DNA of 42,330 nt from a virus: positions 1 to 42,330 of IMG/VR virus record IMGVR_UViG_3300009168_000067; one strand, 5' to 3'. Under the pieces are notes generated by a model. That model had not been told where the DNA came from. It saw only the letters and a program-made list of their open reading frames with translations, and made no database searches. The position numbers and the translations under genes are program-made. Each line of letters begins with the position of its first letter. Position 1 is the stretch's first letter. Below are positions 1-5,498 of the stretch, one piece after another.

Positions 1-120
1 CTCCCCGATCCCGGCCTCCCCGATCCCGGCCTCCCCGATCCCGGCCTCCCCGATCCCGGCCTCCCCGATCCCGGCCTCCCCGATCCCGGCCTCCCCGATC
101 CCGGCCTCCCCGACCTCAGG
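1..120. repeat. 15-bp tandem repeat array
   Basis: Seven perfect back-to-back copies of a 15-bp unit (CTCCCCGATCCCGGC) run from 1 to 105, and an eighth degenerate copy fills 106-120. There are no spacers, so this is not CRISPR. The unit is a multiple of three, so it would encode a pentapeptide repeat (LPDPG on the + strand, AGIGE on the - strand) if translated. No start codon or ribosome site is visible nearby. The array touches the window edge, so its true length is unknown. Confidence 0.97.
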
Positions 121-151
121 CCGGCGTGGCACCTGGGGTCAATTGGAAGGC

Positions 152-184
152 GACGAAACCACGGGAACTTGACGAAACCACGGG
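152..184. repeat. 14-bp direct repeat upstream of the early operon
   Basis: GACGAAACCACGGG occurs at 152-165 and again at 171-184, with a period of 19 bp, just ahead of the first promoter-like element at 202. Two exact copies nearly two helical turns apart suggest a protein-binding site such as an operator or iteron. No binding protein can be assigned from sequence. Confidence 0.85.
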
Positions 185-201
185 CTTATTGTAACCTCAG
201 C

Positions 202-236
202 TTGACACCGATTGCGCAGCGTGGGACAAATATGAT
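202..236 (+). promoter_or_regulatory. possible early promoter (weak)
   Basis: A perfect TTGACA lies at 202-207 and a good -10 hexamer, TATGAT, at 231-236. The spacing is 23 bp, longer than normal for a sigma-70 promoter. Either only one of the two boxes is used or an activator is needed. The position directly ahead of the first + strand gene is right for an early promoter. Confidence 0.35.
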
Positions 237-257
237 AACCAAAAACGGAGACAGAAA

Positions 258-377
258 ATGACAGAGGTACTTGCGTTTCTGATCGGCATTCCAGCACTAC
301 TTGTAGGCATGGTGGTGACGATGGCTATCATCGGTGTCATCGACACCGTGGTCAGAGGCATTAAGGAGCTTATGTAA
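258..377 (+). CDS. 39-aa single-span membrane peptide
   Basis: This is a 39-residue frame starting at ATG 258 behind an ACGGAG ribosome site, the same leader style as the genes at 638 and 924. Residues 4-28 are almost all hydrophobic (Leu, Ile, Val, Ala, Gly, Met), with charged residues only at the ends, so it should be one transmembrane helix followed by a short basic tail (VVRGIKELM). The stop at 375-377 overlaps the ATG of the next gene by one base (TAATG), which supports real translation and coupling. I do not recognise a family. As the first gene of the early operon it could modify the host envelope or act in superinfection exclusion, but that is only a guess from topology. Confidence 0.7.
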   Translation: MTEVLAFLIGIPALLVGMVVTMAIIGVIDTVVRGIKELM

Positions 378-583
378 TGACTTACTGGTTTGTGAGGGGT
401 AGAGACGGGGCGTACGCAATCGGCCGTGGCGATCATGTGCTGGTGCATGTGCTACCGCCTTCTGAGATGGACGATACCGATGGTGCGCATTGGGCACAGC
501 AGACAGCGCAGTACCTCTGCACCATGCTCAACGACCGCGAACGAAAAATGCGCAAGCTCGCAGAAGAAATTGATGTTGAGTAG
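377..583 (+). CDS. small hypothetical early protein (68 aa)
   Basis: This 68-aa protein starts at an ATG overlapping the stop of the membrane peptide upstream, so the two are translationally coupled. The N-terminal half looks like a small beta structure (YWFVRGRDGAYAIGRGDHVLVHVLP). The C-terminal half (about 38-68) is a charged helix with RERKMRKLAEE. No family or catalytic motif is recognised. A promoter-like TTGACA begins right after its stop, so it may close the first short transcription unit. Confidence 0.65.
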   Translation: MTYWFVRGRDGAYAIGRGDHVLVHVLPPSEMDDTDGAHWAQQTAQYLCTMLNDRERKMRKLAEEIDVE

Positions 584-612
584 TTGACATGGCATTCGTG
601 CTGTGCCATATA
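584..612 (+). promoter_or_regulatory. early sigma-70-type promoter
   Basis: TTGACA at 584-589 is followed after 17 bp by CATATA at 607-612, a standard spacing, and it ends 25 bp before the ATG at 638. The first 19 bases (584-602) match, with two differences, a - strand site at 37253-37235 ahead of the capsid gene. The fit to host RNA polymerase consensus agrees with no phage polymerase gene being visible. Confidence 0.6.
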
Positions 613-637
613 GGGGTGGTCAACACGGAGAACGAAC

Positions 638-904
638 ATGGTGGACGTACTAGAGACGCTTTCCAAATTGCCAGAACAAGTGTTCGTACCTTTAAACACG
701 GACCCTTGCGTGGTTACTGCCCTTCACAGAGGCATACCCGGTTATACGCCAGTGATACGCCATAACACAGCTGAAGCAGCACAGGCGCAGTGCAATAGGC
801 TTAACGATGCTACCATTACCCCGGCACAAATTGAGGCAATGCAGGTGGGTGCTATGTTTGGGTGGCACGTACCCGGTGCCGATCCTGACACGTACAACAC
901 CTAG
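638..904 (+). CDS. small hypothetical early protein (88 aa)
   Basis: This 88-aa protein starts at ATG 638 with CACGGAG about 10 bases upstream, and it is the first gene behind the promoter at 584-612. It has a predicted alpha/beta composition: an N-terminal helix (VLETLSKLPEQ), a middle beta part and a helix rich in Ala and Gln (AEAAQAQCNRLND), ending in GWHVPG. No known domain is recognised. The neighbouring tiny genes and the promoter suggest an early host-takeover role, but nothing in the protein shows this directly. Confidence 0.65.
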   Translation: MVDVLETLSKLPEQVFVPLNTDPCVVTALHRGIPGYTPVIRHNTAEAAQAQCNRLNDATITPAQIEAMQVGAMFGWHVPGADPDTYNT

Positions 905-923
905 CAAAAACGGAGCAACGAAC

Positions 924-1148
924 ATGGACAACATTACCACCAGCTACGATGATGTGTGGCGCGAATGGATCGCGTTCGAGGGCGACTACGACCTTGATGT
1001 GCCAGTTGGCTACGGCAAGACCAAGAAAGAGGCCATTGACGACCTGAAAGAGCAGCTTGGCGAGCCAACCGACTACCTCGAAACGACACGCGATAAGTGG
1101 GACGCGCACGCTGACCACGACTGCCTCCCCGAACACTACGACGATTAA
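924..1148 (+). CDS. small acidic hypothetical protein (74 aa)
   Basis: The frame is open further upstream, but ATG 924 is chosen because CGGAG at 911-915 precedes it and the leader copies that of the gene at 638. The 74-aa product is strongly acidic, with many Asp and Glu. It contains a short stretch (VGYGKTKKEAIDDLKEQL) that resembles the strand-turn-helix of HicB-like folds, where a GxT/K-x-EAI turn leads into a helix. The resemblance is local and weak. Its acidity would also suit a DNA-mimic inhibitor of a host DNA-binding protein, but this is inference only. Confidence 0.65.
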   Translation: MDNITTSYDDVWREWIAFEGDYDLDVPVGYGKTKKEAIDDLKEQLGEPTDYLETTRDKWDAHADHDCLPEHYDD

Positions 1149-1161
1149 AATTTTTACACGC

Positions 1162-1190
1162 TTGACAGGTGCGATGATACCCCGTAACTA
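1162..1190 (+). promoter_or_regulatory. early sigma-70-type promoter
   Basis: TTGACA at 1162-1167 and TAACTA at 1185-1190 are separated by exactly 17 bp. An A/T-rich tract at 1144-1157 sits immediately upstream, where an UP element would lie. It feeds the gene at 1231, which has its own terminator, so this looks like a strong single-gene unit. Confidence 0.65.
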
Positions 1191-1230
1191 GGACATGCCT
1201 ACACGGCATTCACAACAAGGAAACAAGACA

Positions 1231-1686
1231 ATGACTGACTTTCAGCTTCCCGACCTTGAGACGGTTGACGAGCTTCCCGAGATTGCCCTTCGCGGTGGTC
1301 GTTCCAAGGGTGCGAACCCGCTGGTCGAATTCATGGCTGGCATGCAGGCTCCTGTTCCTGTCGGCACCAAGCAGGGCAAGAACACCACCACCAAGCCGCA
1401 GTACCAGAGCTTTTTCATCCCGATTGAGCCGCTGCCCGAGACACTGACGGGCGACAAGGAGCGTGCCAAGGAAGCACGCGACCGCGCCAACAAGCTGGTC
1501 AACAAGTTTGCCAGCCTCGTGCGTAGGGTGGTCAACAATGACGAGACGGACACGGTGGATTTTGCTCTGCGCAAGCAGCAGACGGACGCCAACGATCCTA
1601 CCTCGCTGGGCCTCCGGGTCTACCGCACCACCCTGACTGCCGACAAGAAGGCCAAGAAGATTGAAGCCCGTAACAAGGCCAAGTAA
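1231..1686 (+). CDS. hypothetical early protein, stand-alone unit (151 aa)
   Basis: ATG 1231 is chosen over an upstream in-frame ATG at 1195 because AAGGA at 1217-1221 precedes it and the upstream ATG lies very close to the promoter -10. The 151-aa protein has an acidic N-terminus (about 1-20), a central region, a highly charged helical stretch (about 72-100: GDKERAKEARDRANKLVNKFASLVRRVV) and a very basic Lys/Ala-rich tail (last 20 residues). The basic tail suggests nucleic-acid contact, but no family is recognised. A dedicated promoter and a strong terminator on either side suggest high expression early in infection. Confidence 0.75.
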   Translation: MTDFQLPDLETVDELPEIALRGGRSKGANPLVEFMAGMQAPVPVGTKQGKNTTTKPQYQSFFIPIEPLPETLTGDKERAKEARDRANKLVNKFASLVRRVVNNDETDTVDFALRKQQTDANDPTSLGLRVYRTTLTADKKAKKIEARNKAK

Positions 1687-1706
1687 CCGGCCTACCCATT
1701 ACTAAC

Positions 1707-1748
1707 ATAAAGCCGGCGAGGCAACACCTCGTCGGCTTTATGCGTTTT
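1707..1748 (+). terminator. rho-independent terminator
   Basis: A 15-bp stem with one G-U pair (1707-1721 with 1727-1741) encloses a 5-base loop CAACA and is followed by GCGTTTT. It lies 21 bases after the stop of the 151-aa gene and ahead of the next ribosome site, so it separates the first strong early unit from the long operon downstream. Confidence 0.9.
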
Positions 1749-1765
1749 AACCTGGAGGAATGACA

Positions 1766-1981
1766 ATGGCAAATGCAACGGACGTGACAGAGCTTGTTGA
1801 CACCGCTGGTTCTCAGGGCGTGCTTACGGACTTGCGACAGGCCGGCAAGATCGAACTGGTTACAGGCGCTGGCGGTGCTGTGTGGATCAACGTCGATGGC
1901 ACCATGCTGCTGCGGATCATGAAGTGCGATGTTGTGGCCGTCGATACCACTAACGCCCTTAGCACCGACCTGAGGCTCTAA
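1766..1981 (+). CDS. small hypothetical protein (71 aa)
   Basis: A perfect GGAGGA at 1754-1759 abuts an ATG at 1760. The next in-frame ATG at 1766 has the usual 6-base spacing and is therefore taken as the start. The 71-aa product has a helical N-terminus and a beta-rich centre (KIELVTGAGGAVWINVDGTMLLRI). It is not recognised. Its TAA overlaps the ATG of the large polyproline protein by one base, so the two are likely co-translated and may work together. Confidence 0.65.
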   Translation: MANATDVTELVDTAGSQGVLTDLRQAGKIELVTGAGGAVWINVDGTMLLRIMKCDVVAVDTTNALSTDLRL

Positions 1982-3225
1982 TGCTTTCAATTGCTCTTGT
2001 GACAGGGGGCAAAGAGGTAGTCCTAGACGCCCTCTATGCTGACCCCATGTGGCGACGGATGACAGCCAAGGGGCCTGTCACCGTCGCTGCGATGCTGGCG
2101 GCAAAAGCGCAAGAGCTTGCGCTAACAGACCTCAGGGGCATGCTAGGCCCAGAGCTTGAGCACACCTACAACAAGTATCTCGAAACCAATGGCGAGCGTG
2201 ATCCCAACGACGCGGGCGAATGGGACGAAGGGCTTGATGACGCCATTGCCAATGTTTTCGAGCCTTACGAGAAGTATCTATCTGCTAGCTGGATGGGCGT
2301 TCATCTCATCGATACGCGAGCGCATATCGAGGGCGAAATGGATCGGCTGGTCGATTTGTTTGGTCAAGAGGTATGGACGCAGTTGACGTATGAACGAACC
2401 AACAATCAGATATTAGCAGGCGTAGGCATTGTTGAGGCTGATCTGCTGGCACTGTGTGATGCACCACCGCCACCCCCACCGCCACCTAAGGAGTATAACT
2501 CAATGAGCGTGAATGCAGTGCTTAACATCATCATGCGGAGCTTTCCCGACATGATGCAGCTACCAGACGATCTTGACATGGTTTCGGACACTGACGATCT
2601 GCTGGCAGAAGGTGCGGCAGGCAGGCTTGGCATTCAGTGGGAGGATGTGCTGGTGCTCCGTGACGCACGGTCGCGGTCTAGTGCAGCCCTTGACGCTTGG
2701 TTCAACGCCATTGATGCTGGCATTGCGCTGGAAGAGAACAAGGTGTTTGTCGATCTAACGCCGCCGCCTGTGCCCCCGCCTCCCACAGCCGATCTTGGTC
2801 CCGATTTGCCGGCGACCTTGCGCCGATCCGCGCCACCTCCGCCGCCACCGCCTCCGCCGCCTCCTAGCGTGACCGCCAGCGCCGGCGTTCCACCTCCTCC
2901 GCCCCCACCTAGCGCGGTCAAAGGCGGAAGCTCTGGCGAGGCTCCCAGCCCACCCAACACGGGCAGGGGTGGAGCGCGGGCCAAGGCGGGCGATGCACCA
3001 CCTCCCGGCGCGATCCCGGCTGAACTGTTGCAGACGATCAAGGATCGATCTGGTATGACTGACGTGCAGATGGCCGAAGCATTGGGCATCAGCCGGCCAA
3101 CCTTTGCCAACTACCTCAAGAACAAGGGTTGGTGCGTGCCGACGCCGCAGCAGCGGTTGTTATTCAAGAACAAGATAGCTGAGACGATCAACGTACTGAC
3201 AGAGGCGCACAACGCAATCGAATGA
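1981..3225 (+). CDS. polyproline protein with C-terminal helix-turn-helix (414 aa)
   Basis: The N-terminal part (1-160) is helical and acidic with no recognised domain. It is followed by four proline tracts: 8 Pro at 162-169, PPPVPPPP at 261-268, 11 Pro at 285-295 and 7 Pro at 304-310. The C-terminus holds a helix-turn-helix, MTDVQMAEALGISRPTFANY at about 359-378, of the XRE/Cro type, where the second helix begins at SRPTF. A second in-frame start with its own ribosome site lies at 2503. I infer a DNA-binding regulator or architectural protein whose Pro-rich linkers act as spacers or partner-binding sites. Eukaryotic formin FH1 regions have a similar composition, but that similarity is not evidence of actin binding. 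Long Pro tracts normally need EF-P for translation. The overlapping flanking genes (stop/start at 1981 and 3222) place it in the early operon. Confidence 0.8.
   Translation: MLSIALVTGGKEVVLDALYADPMWRRMTAKGPVTVAAMLAAKAQELALTDLRGMLGPELEHTYNKYLETNGERDPNDAGEWDEGLDDAIANVFEPYEKYLSASWMGVHLIDTRAHIEGEMDRLVDLFGQEVWTQLTYERTNNQILAGVGIVEADLLALCDAPPPPPPPPKEYNSMSVNAVLNIIMRSFPDMMQLPDDLDMVSDTDDLLAEGAAGRLGIQWEDVLVLRDARSRSSAALDAWFNAIDAGIALEENKVFVDLTPPPVPPPPTADLGPDLPATLRRSAPPPPPPPPPPPSVTASAGVPPPPPPPSAVKGGSSGEAPSPPNTGRGGARAKAGDAPPPGAIPAELLQTIKDRSGMTDVQMAEALGISRPTFANYLKNKGWCVPTPQQRLLFKNKIAETINVLTEAHNAIE
2488..2505 (+). promoter_or_regulatory. internal ribosome-binding site and start inside the polyproline gene
   Basis: AAGGAG at 2488-2493 is followed, 9 bases on, by an in-frame ATG at 2503 (residue 175). 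The Shine-Dalgarno begins at the codon directly after the 8-Pro tract. Initiation here would give a separate 240-aa protein holding the last three proline tracts and the helix-turn-helix, without the acidic N-terminal domain. Confidence 0.6.
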
Positions 3226-3440
3226 CGACAAGATGGCCCGTGTGGTGCTTTGGCGTTCATGACAACATAGCCATTGTCGGCTTGTTTCATAGTTCCACAC
3301 GGGCAATCTACATCCCAAGCGAGAGGTTTGAATTCGCGAGACACTTACACCCCGACCAGAATGGTTACGCAGACCTAACAAGCGACGAGATTAGGAGACT
3401 GCAAGATGACTACAAGCGAACACACCCAAGTAACACGTAG
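3222..3440 (+). CDS. small hypothetical protein (72 aa)
   Basis: The ATG at 3222 overlaps the TGA of the polyproline gene (ATGA). The 72-aa product has an aromatic, hydrophobic N-terminal half (WPVWCFGVHDNIAIVGLF) and a polar helical C-terminal part (LTSDEIRRLQDDYKRTH). It is not recognised. Its 3' end overlaps the next gene by 35 bases, which is a larger overlap than is usual in this operon but still compatible with coupled translation. Confidence 0.55.
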   Translation: MTTRWPVWCFGVHDNIAIVGLFHSSTRAIYIPSERFEFARHLHPDQNGYADLTSDEIRRLQDDYKRTHPSNT

Positions 3441-3648
3441 TGGTGATATGTACTACTGTGCCCACTGCCATCGTAGTTGGCAGATAGACACGCAGAACAT
3501 ACCACCATGCCTATCCCTGCAGGAAGAGCTAGCGCGTTGGCGTGAGGATCGCGAGCCAAGCAAGCCTGCACCACCTCTGACGGGCTGGCGTGGTGGCGAC
3601 CTGTATAGAGGCGGTAGTAAGCATGGCCGTAAACAAACCGGACAATGA
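3406..3648 (+). CDS. small putative zinc-binding protein (80 aa)
   Basis: This 80-aa frame carries a compact Cys/His cluster near residues 18-35 (YYCAHCHRSW followed by PPC), the pattern of a small zinc knuckle with a CxxC pair, a His and a third Cys. The C-terminal part is basic, Gly-rich and probably unstructured. Small zinc-binding proteins of this kind are common in phage early regions and often touch nucleic acid or host proteins. The exact partner is unknown. ATG 3406 lies within the end of the previous gene. Confidence 0.55.
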   Translation: MTTSEHTQVTRSGDMYYCAHCHRSWQIDTQNIPPCLSLQEELARWREDREPSKPAPPLTGWRGGDLYRGGSKHGRKQTGQ

Positions 3649-3916
3649 CTTTCTGACGCGCATTCAGCTAGCGCTCAACATGACGAGCCGGGATATCGCG
3701 CATGCACTCCATATCTCGCTTGACGAGGTGGCAGACAGGCATGGTGACAGCAGCGAGCAGTCCAGTGGTTACAGTGATCCGTTCTGGACTGCCCTGTCCC
3801 ATGTGGTTGACGAGCGAGTGGGCGTGCTGATGGGCGTGCGCGAGGAATTAAACCGTAAACTGCGGCTTGACCTAGATCGGCGCAACATGCTCAGGCGCAA
3901 GACATTGGAGCGGTAA
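3623..3916 (+). CDS. small helical protein with possible HTH (97 aa)
   Basis: ATG 3623 is chosen because it overlaps the end of the previous gene by 26 bases and follows GAGGCGG at 3609-3615. An upstream in-frame start at 3590 is also possible. The product is all-helical. Residues about 16-36 (LNMTSRDIAHALHISLDEVADR) have the spacing of a helix-turn-helix (SRDIAHAL-HIS-LDEVADR). The C-terminal half is very basic (LNRKLRLDLDRRNMLRRKTLER). A DNA-binding regulatory role is plausible. No specific family is assigned. Confidence 0.55.
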   Translation: MAVNKPDNDFLTRIQLALNMTSRDIAHALHISLDEVADRHGDSSEQSSGYSDPFWTALSHVVDERVGVLMGVREELNRKLRLDLDRRNMLRRKTLER

Positions 3917-3917
3917 C

Positions 3918-4298
3918 ATGGCCGTCAAGAGTGTTGTCATCAGCAGTAATTTAGGACCGTGGTTGTCGGTTGACTACGACTTTGTTGAGTTTCTGCCGAA
4001 TTTCTTAGGCGTGTATACCGAGGCAACGGACCAGCGAATGTACTATTCGTGGGGTGAGCCAATCCTCCATAAAGTGACTGTAAGCCCGGTTGGTGTGCCA
4101 TACCCCGGCGATGCCGTACCAGGAAACGGAAGTAAGAGAGTAACCGTCAGCCTTATTCCCGGCGGTGGTTCAGTTGTGACTATGACGTTGGTTGACAATG
4201 TTGACTTTAGTACGGGTTGGGTAATCATAACTAAAGGCGATCACGTTGTTGCTTATGCCCCTGATGCAGTCAATTCCGTAGCCGTGGAGCCAAACTAA
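3918..4298 (+). CDS. hypothetical beta-rich protein (126 aa)
   Basis: This 126-aa protein starts one base after the preceding stop, with GGAGCGG as ribosome site. It is rich in Val, Thr, Gly and aromatic residues and reads as a beta-sandwich: alternating strands such as KVTVSPVGV, KRVTVSLIP, SVVTMTLVDN and GWVIITKGDHVVAY. Such composition is typical of phage virion proteins, yet this gene sits among early replication genes. No known domain is recognised. Confidence 0.65.
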   Translation: MAVKSVVISSNLGPWLSVDYDFVEFLPNFLGVYTEATDQRMYYSWGEPILHKVTVSPVGVPYPGDAVPGNGSKRVTVSLIPGGGSVVTMTLVDNVDFSTGWVIITKGDHVVAYAPDAVNSVAVEPN

Positions 4299-4663
4299 TG
4301 ACAATCATAATGGACGATCCGACCACCTACCTCGTGCGTGATGCCAACGACGTGTGCATTATGCTGGCATCTAGCGTTGAAGAAGCCATGTTTCAGGCCA
4401 AGCAATATGGCTGTAGCATTCAGGTCAACATGGCTGGTGGCATTGGCATTCGATGCGTGGTGTCGATTGCTGACGCTCTGGCAATGTCGGGCCTACCAGT
4501 CAATACGCCGTGGTGCATGGCCCATGACGTGATGACGGATCGCGAGGCGTGGTTGGTCCTGCGAGCGCGTTTTGGCCCGCCTGTGACGGTGGACAAGGCT
4601 TTGCGTGTCGAAACCAAGGGCATTGCATGGCGACCGGGCCAATTCAGGCGGGGAATGGTATGA
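4298..4663 (+). CDS. hypothetical protein (121 aa)
   Basis: Its ATG overlaps the TAA of the preceding gene (TAATG at 4296-4300). The 121-aa product is mixed alpha/beta. It has an N-terminal strand and helix (TYLVRDANDVCIMLASSVEEAMFQAKQYG), where the pattern of a strand followed by SVEEAMFQAKQYG is typical of small domains that bring a helix against a sheet. The C-terminus is basic (WRPGQFRRGMV). No catalytic motif is recognised. It is coupled by overlap to the next gene. Confidence 0.6.
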   Translation: MTIIMDDPTTYLVRDANDVCIMLASSVEEAMFQAKQYGCSIQVNMAGGIGIRCVVSIADALAMSGLPVNTPWCMAHDVMTDREAWLVLRARFGPPVTVDKALRVETKGIAWRPGQFRRGMV

Positions 4664-4935
4664 AGGGCGACATACGGGTTACAGCGAGAAAGCCACGCGT
4701 TTTTGATGTCAAGGCTGTCGTGGATGCATACTTGCCGTCCGATATCGACGCTTGGCCTGACAACGCAAAAGACATGCTGTATGAGTGCATAGAGAATATC
4801 ATCCAGCAGACGAATATCAAAAGCCTAGAGATAATTGGTGTGTATTGTCTGAATGACGGCACACTCTGGCGTTTGCATGTCGTGCTGATGGAGAAGCTAG
4901 GCGTTGAGGATATAGAGGTGGTCACATTACAGTAA
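4660..4935 (+). CDS. small acidic hypothetical protein (91 aa)
   Basis: ATG 4660 overlaps the stop of the previous gene (ATGA) and follows GGCGGGGAA, so it is preferred over the longer frame that starts at 4549. The 91-aa product has an alpha/beta layout with a long central helix (DAWPDNAKDMLYECIENIIQQ) and two strands after it (SLEIIGVYCL and LWRLHVVLME). It is not recognised. It ends at 4935, and the frame of the RuvC-like resolvase begins inside its last codons, so the two appear linked at translation level. Confidence 0.6.
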   Translation: MKGDIRVTARKPRVFDVKAVVDAYLPSDIDAWPDNAKDMLYECIENIIQQTNIKSLEIIGVYCLNDGTLWRLHVVLMEKLGVEDIEVVTLQ

Positions 4936-5498
4936 TTGGCGTCGATCCCGGCCTTGGTGGTGCGCTGGCATACTACGACAAGGACTTAGACTACCTCGAC
5001 GTGGTGGACATGCCGGCCTACCTGACCACCGTTGGCAAGAAGAAGCGCAAGAGAATTGATGCTGTCGATCTGCTACGGTATTTCGAGGAAAAGGCGCTGA
5101 TGAATGTCGATCTGGTGGTCATCGAGGAAGTTGGCGGCAGACCTAAGCAGAGTGCTAGTGGTGGCTTCGTTTTCGGCTATACTGTTGGTCTTATTATGAT
5201 GGCGTCCATTAGCTCGCGCATTCCCGTAGAGACGGTAAGCCCCGTGGTGTGGAAAAAGATGCTGCGCGTGCCGGGGGGTAAGTTTGCTGACGATGAAAAG
5301 ATCATGGTGCGTGCCGACGAAATGATGCCAAGACATCGTGACAAGTGGCGCGGACCCCAAGGTGGCAGGCGGCTTGACAGGGCAGAGGCGGCAATGATCG
5401 CCTACTACGGCGAGACGTATTGCCTAGACAAAGTGACCAGCAGAGTAGGTGCGGAGTTTAACATGGTCTATCGTAAAGCCCTTGGCGATGCAGAGTAA
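4926..5498 (+). CDS. RuvC-like Holliday junction resolvase (ATT start proposed)
   Basis: This RNase H-fold endonuclease would cut four-way junctions during replication and recombination. The first acidic motif, IGVDPGLGGAL (Asp at 4944-4946), opens the protein. VVIEEVG supplies the second catalytic acid near residue 67, and LDRAEAAMIAYYGE the C-terminal Asp and Glu. The only ATG or GTG starts, at 5001 onward, fall after the first motif and would delete the catalytic Asp. The frame is open back to 4908. ATT 4926, in ATT-ACA-GTA-ATT-GGC, lies 4 bases after GAGGTGG (4915-4921) and sits where an ATG is expected, giving 190 aa, normal for the family. It overlaps the end of the preceding gene. A sequencing or assembly error (ATG read as ATT) is the main alternative. 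Confidence 0.85.
   Translation: MTVIGVDPGLGGALAYYDKDLDYLDVVDMPAYLTTVGKKKRKRIDAVDLLRYFEEKALMNVDLVVIEEVGGRPKQSASGGFVFGYTVGLIMMASISSRIPVETVSPVVWKKMLRVPGGKFADDEKIMVRADEMMPRHRDKWRGPQGGRRLDRAEAAMIAYYGETYCLDKVTSRVGAEFNMVYRKALGDAE

Noticed and set aside
1-120. CRISPR array
   Set aside because: Units are directly joined with no spacers and are only 15 bp long.
2634-3110. Gly-rich - strand frame
   Set aside because: It is the reverse of the polyproline coding sequence; CCN codons read backward give Gly runs.
4549-4659. Longer start for the 91-aa gene at 4660
   Set aside because: The extension lies inside the preceding gene and has no ribosome site; the ATGA overlap at 4660 fits the operon style.
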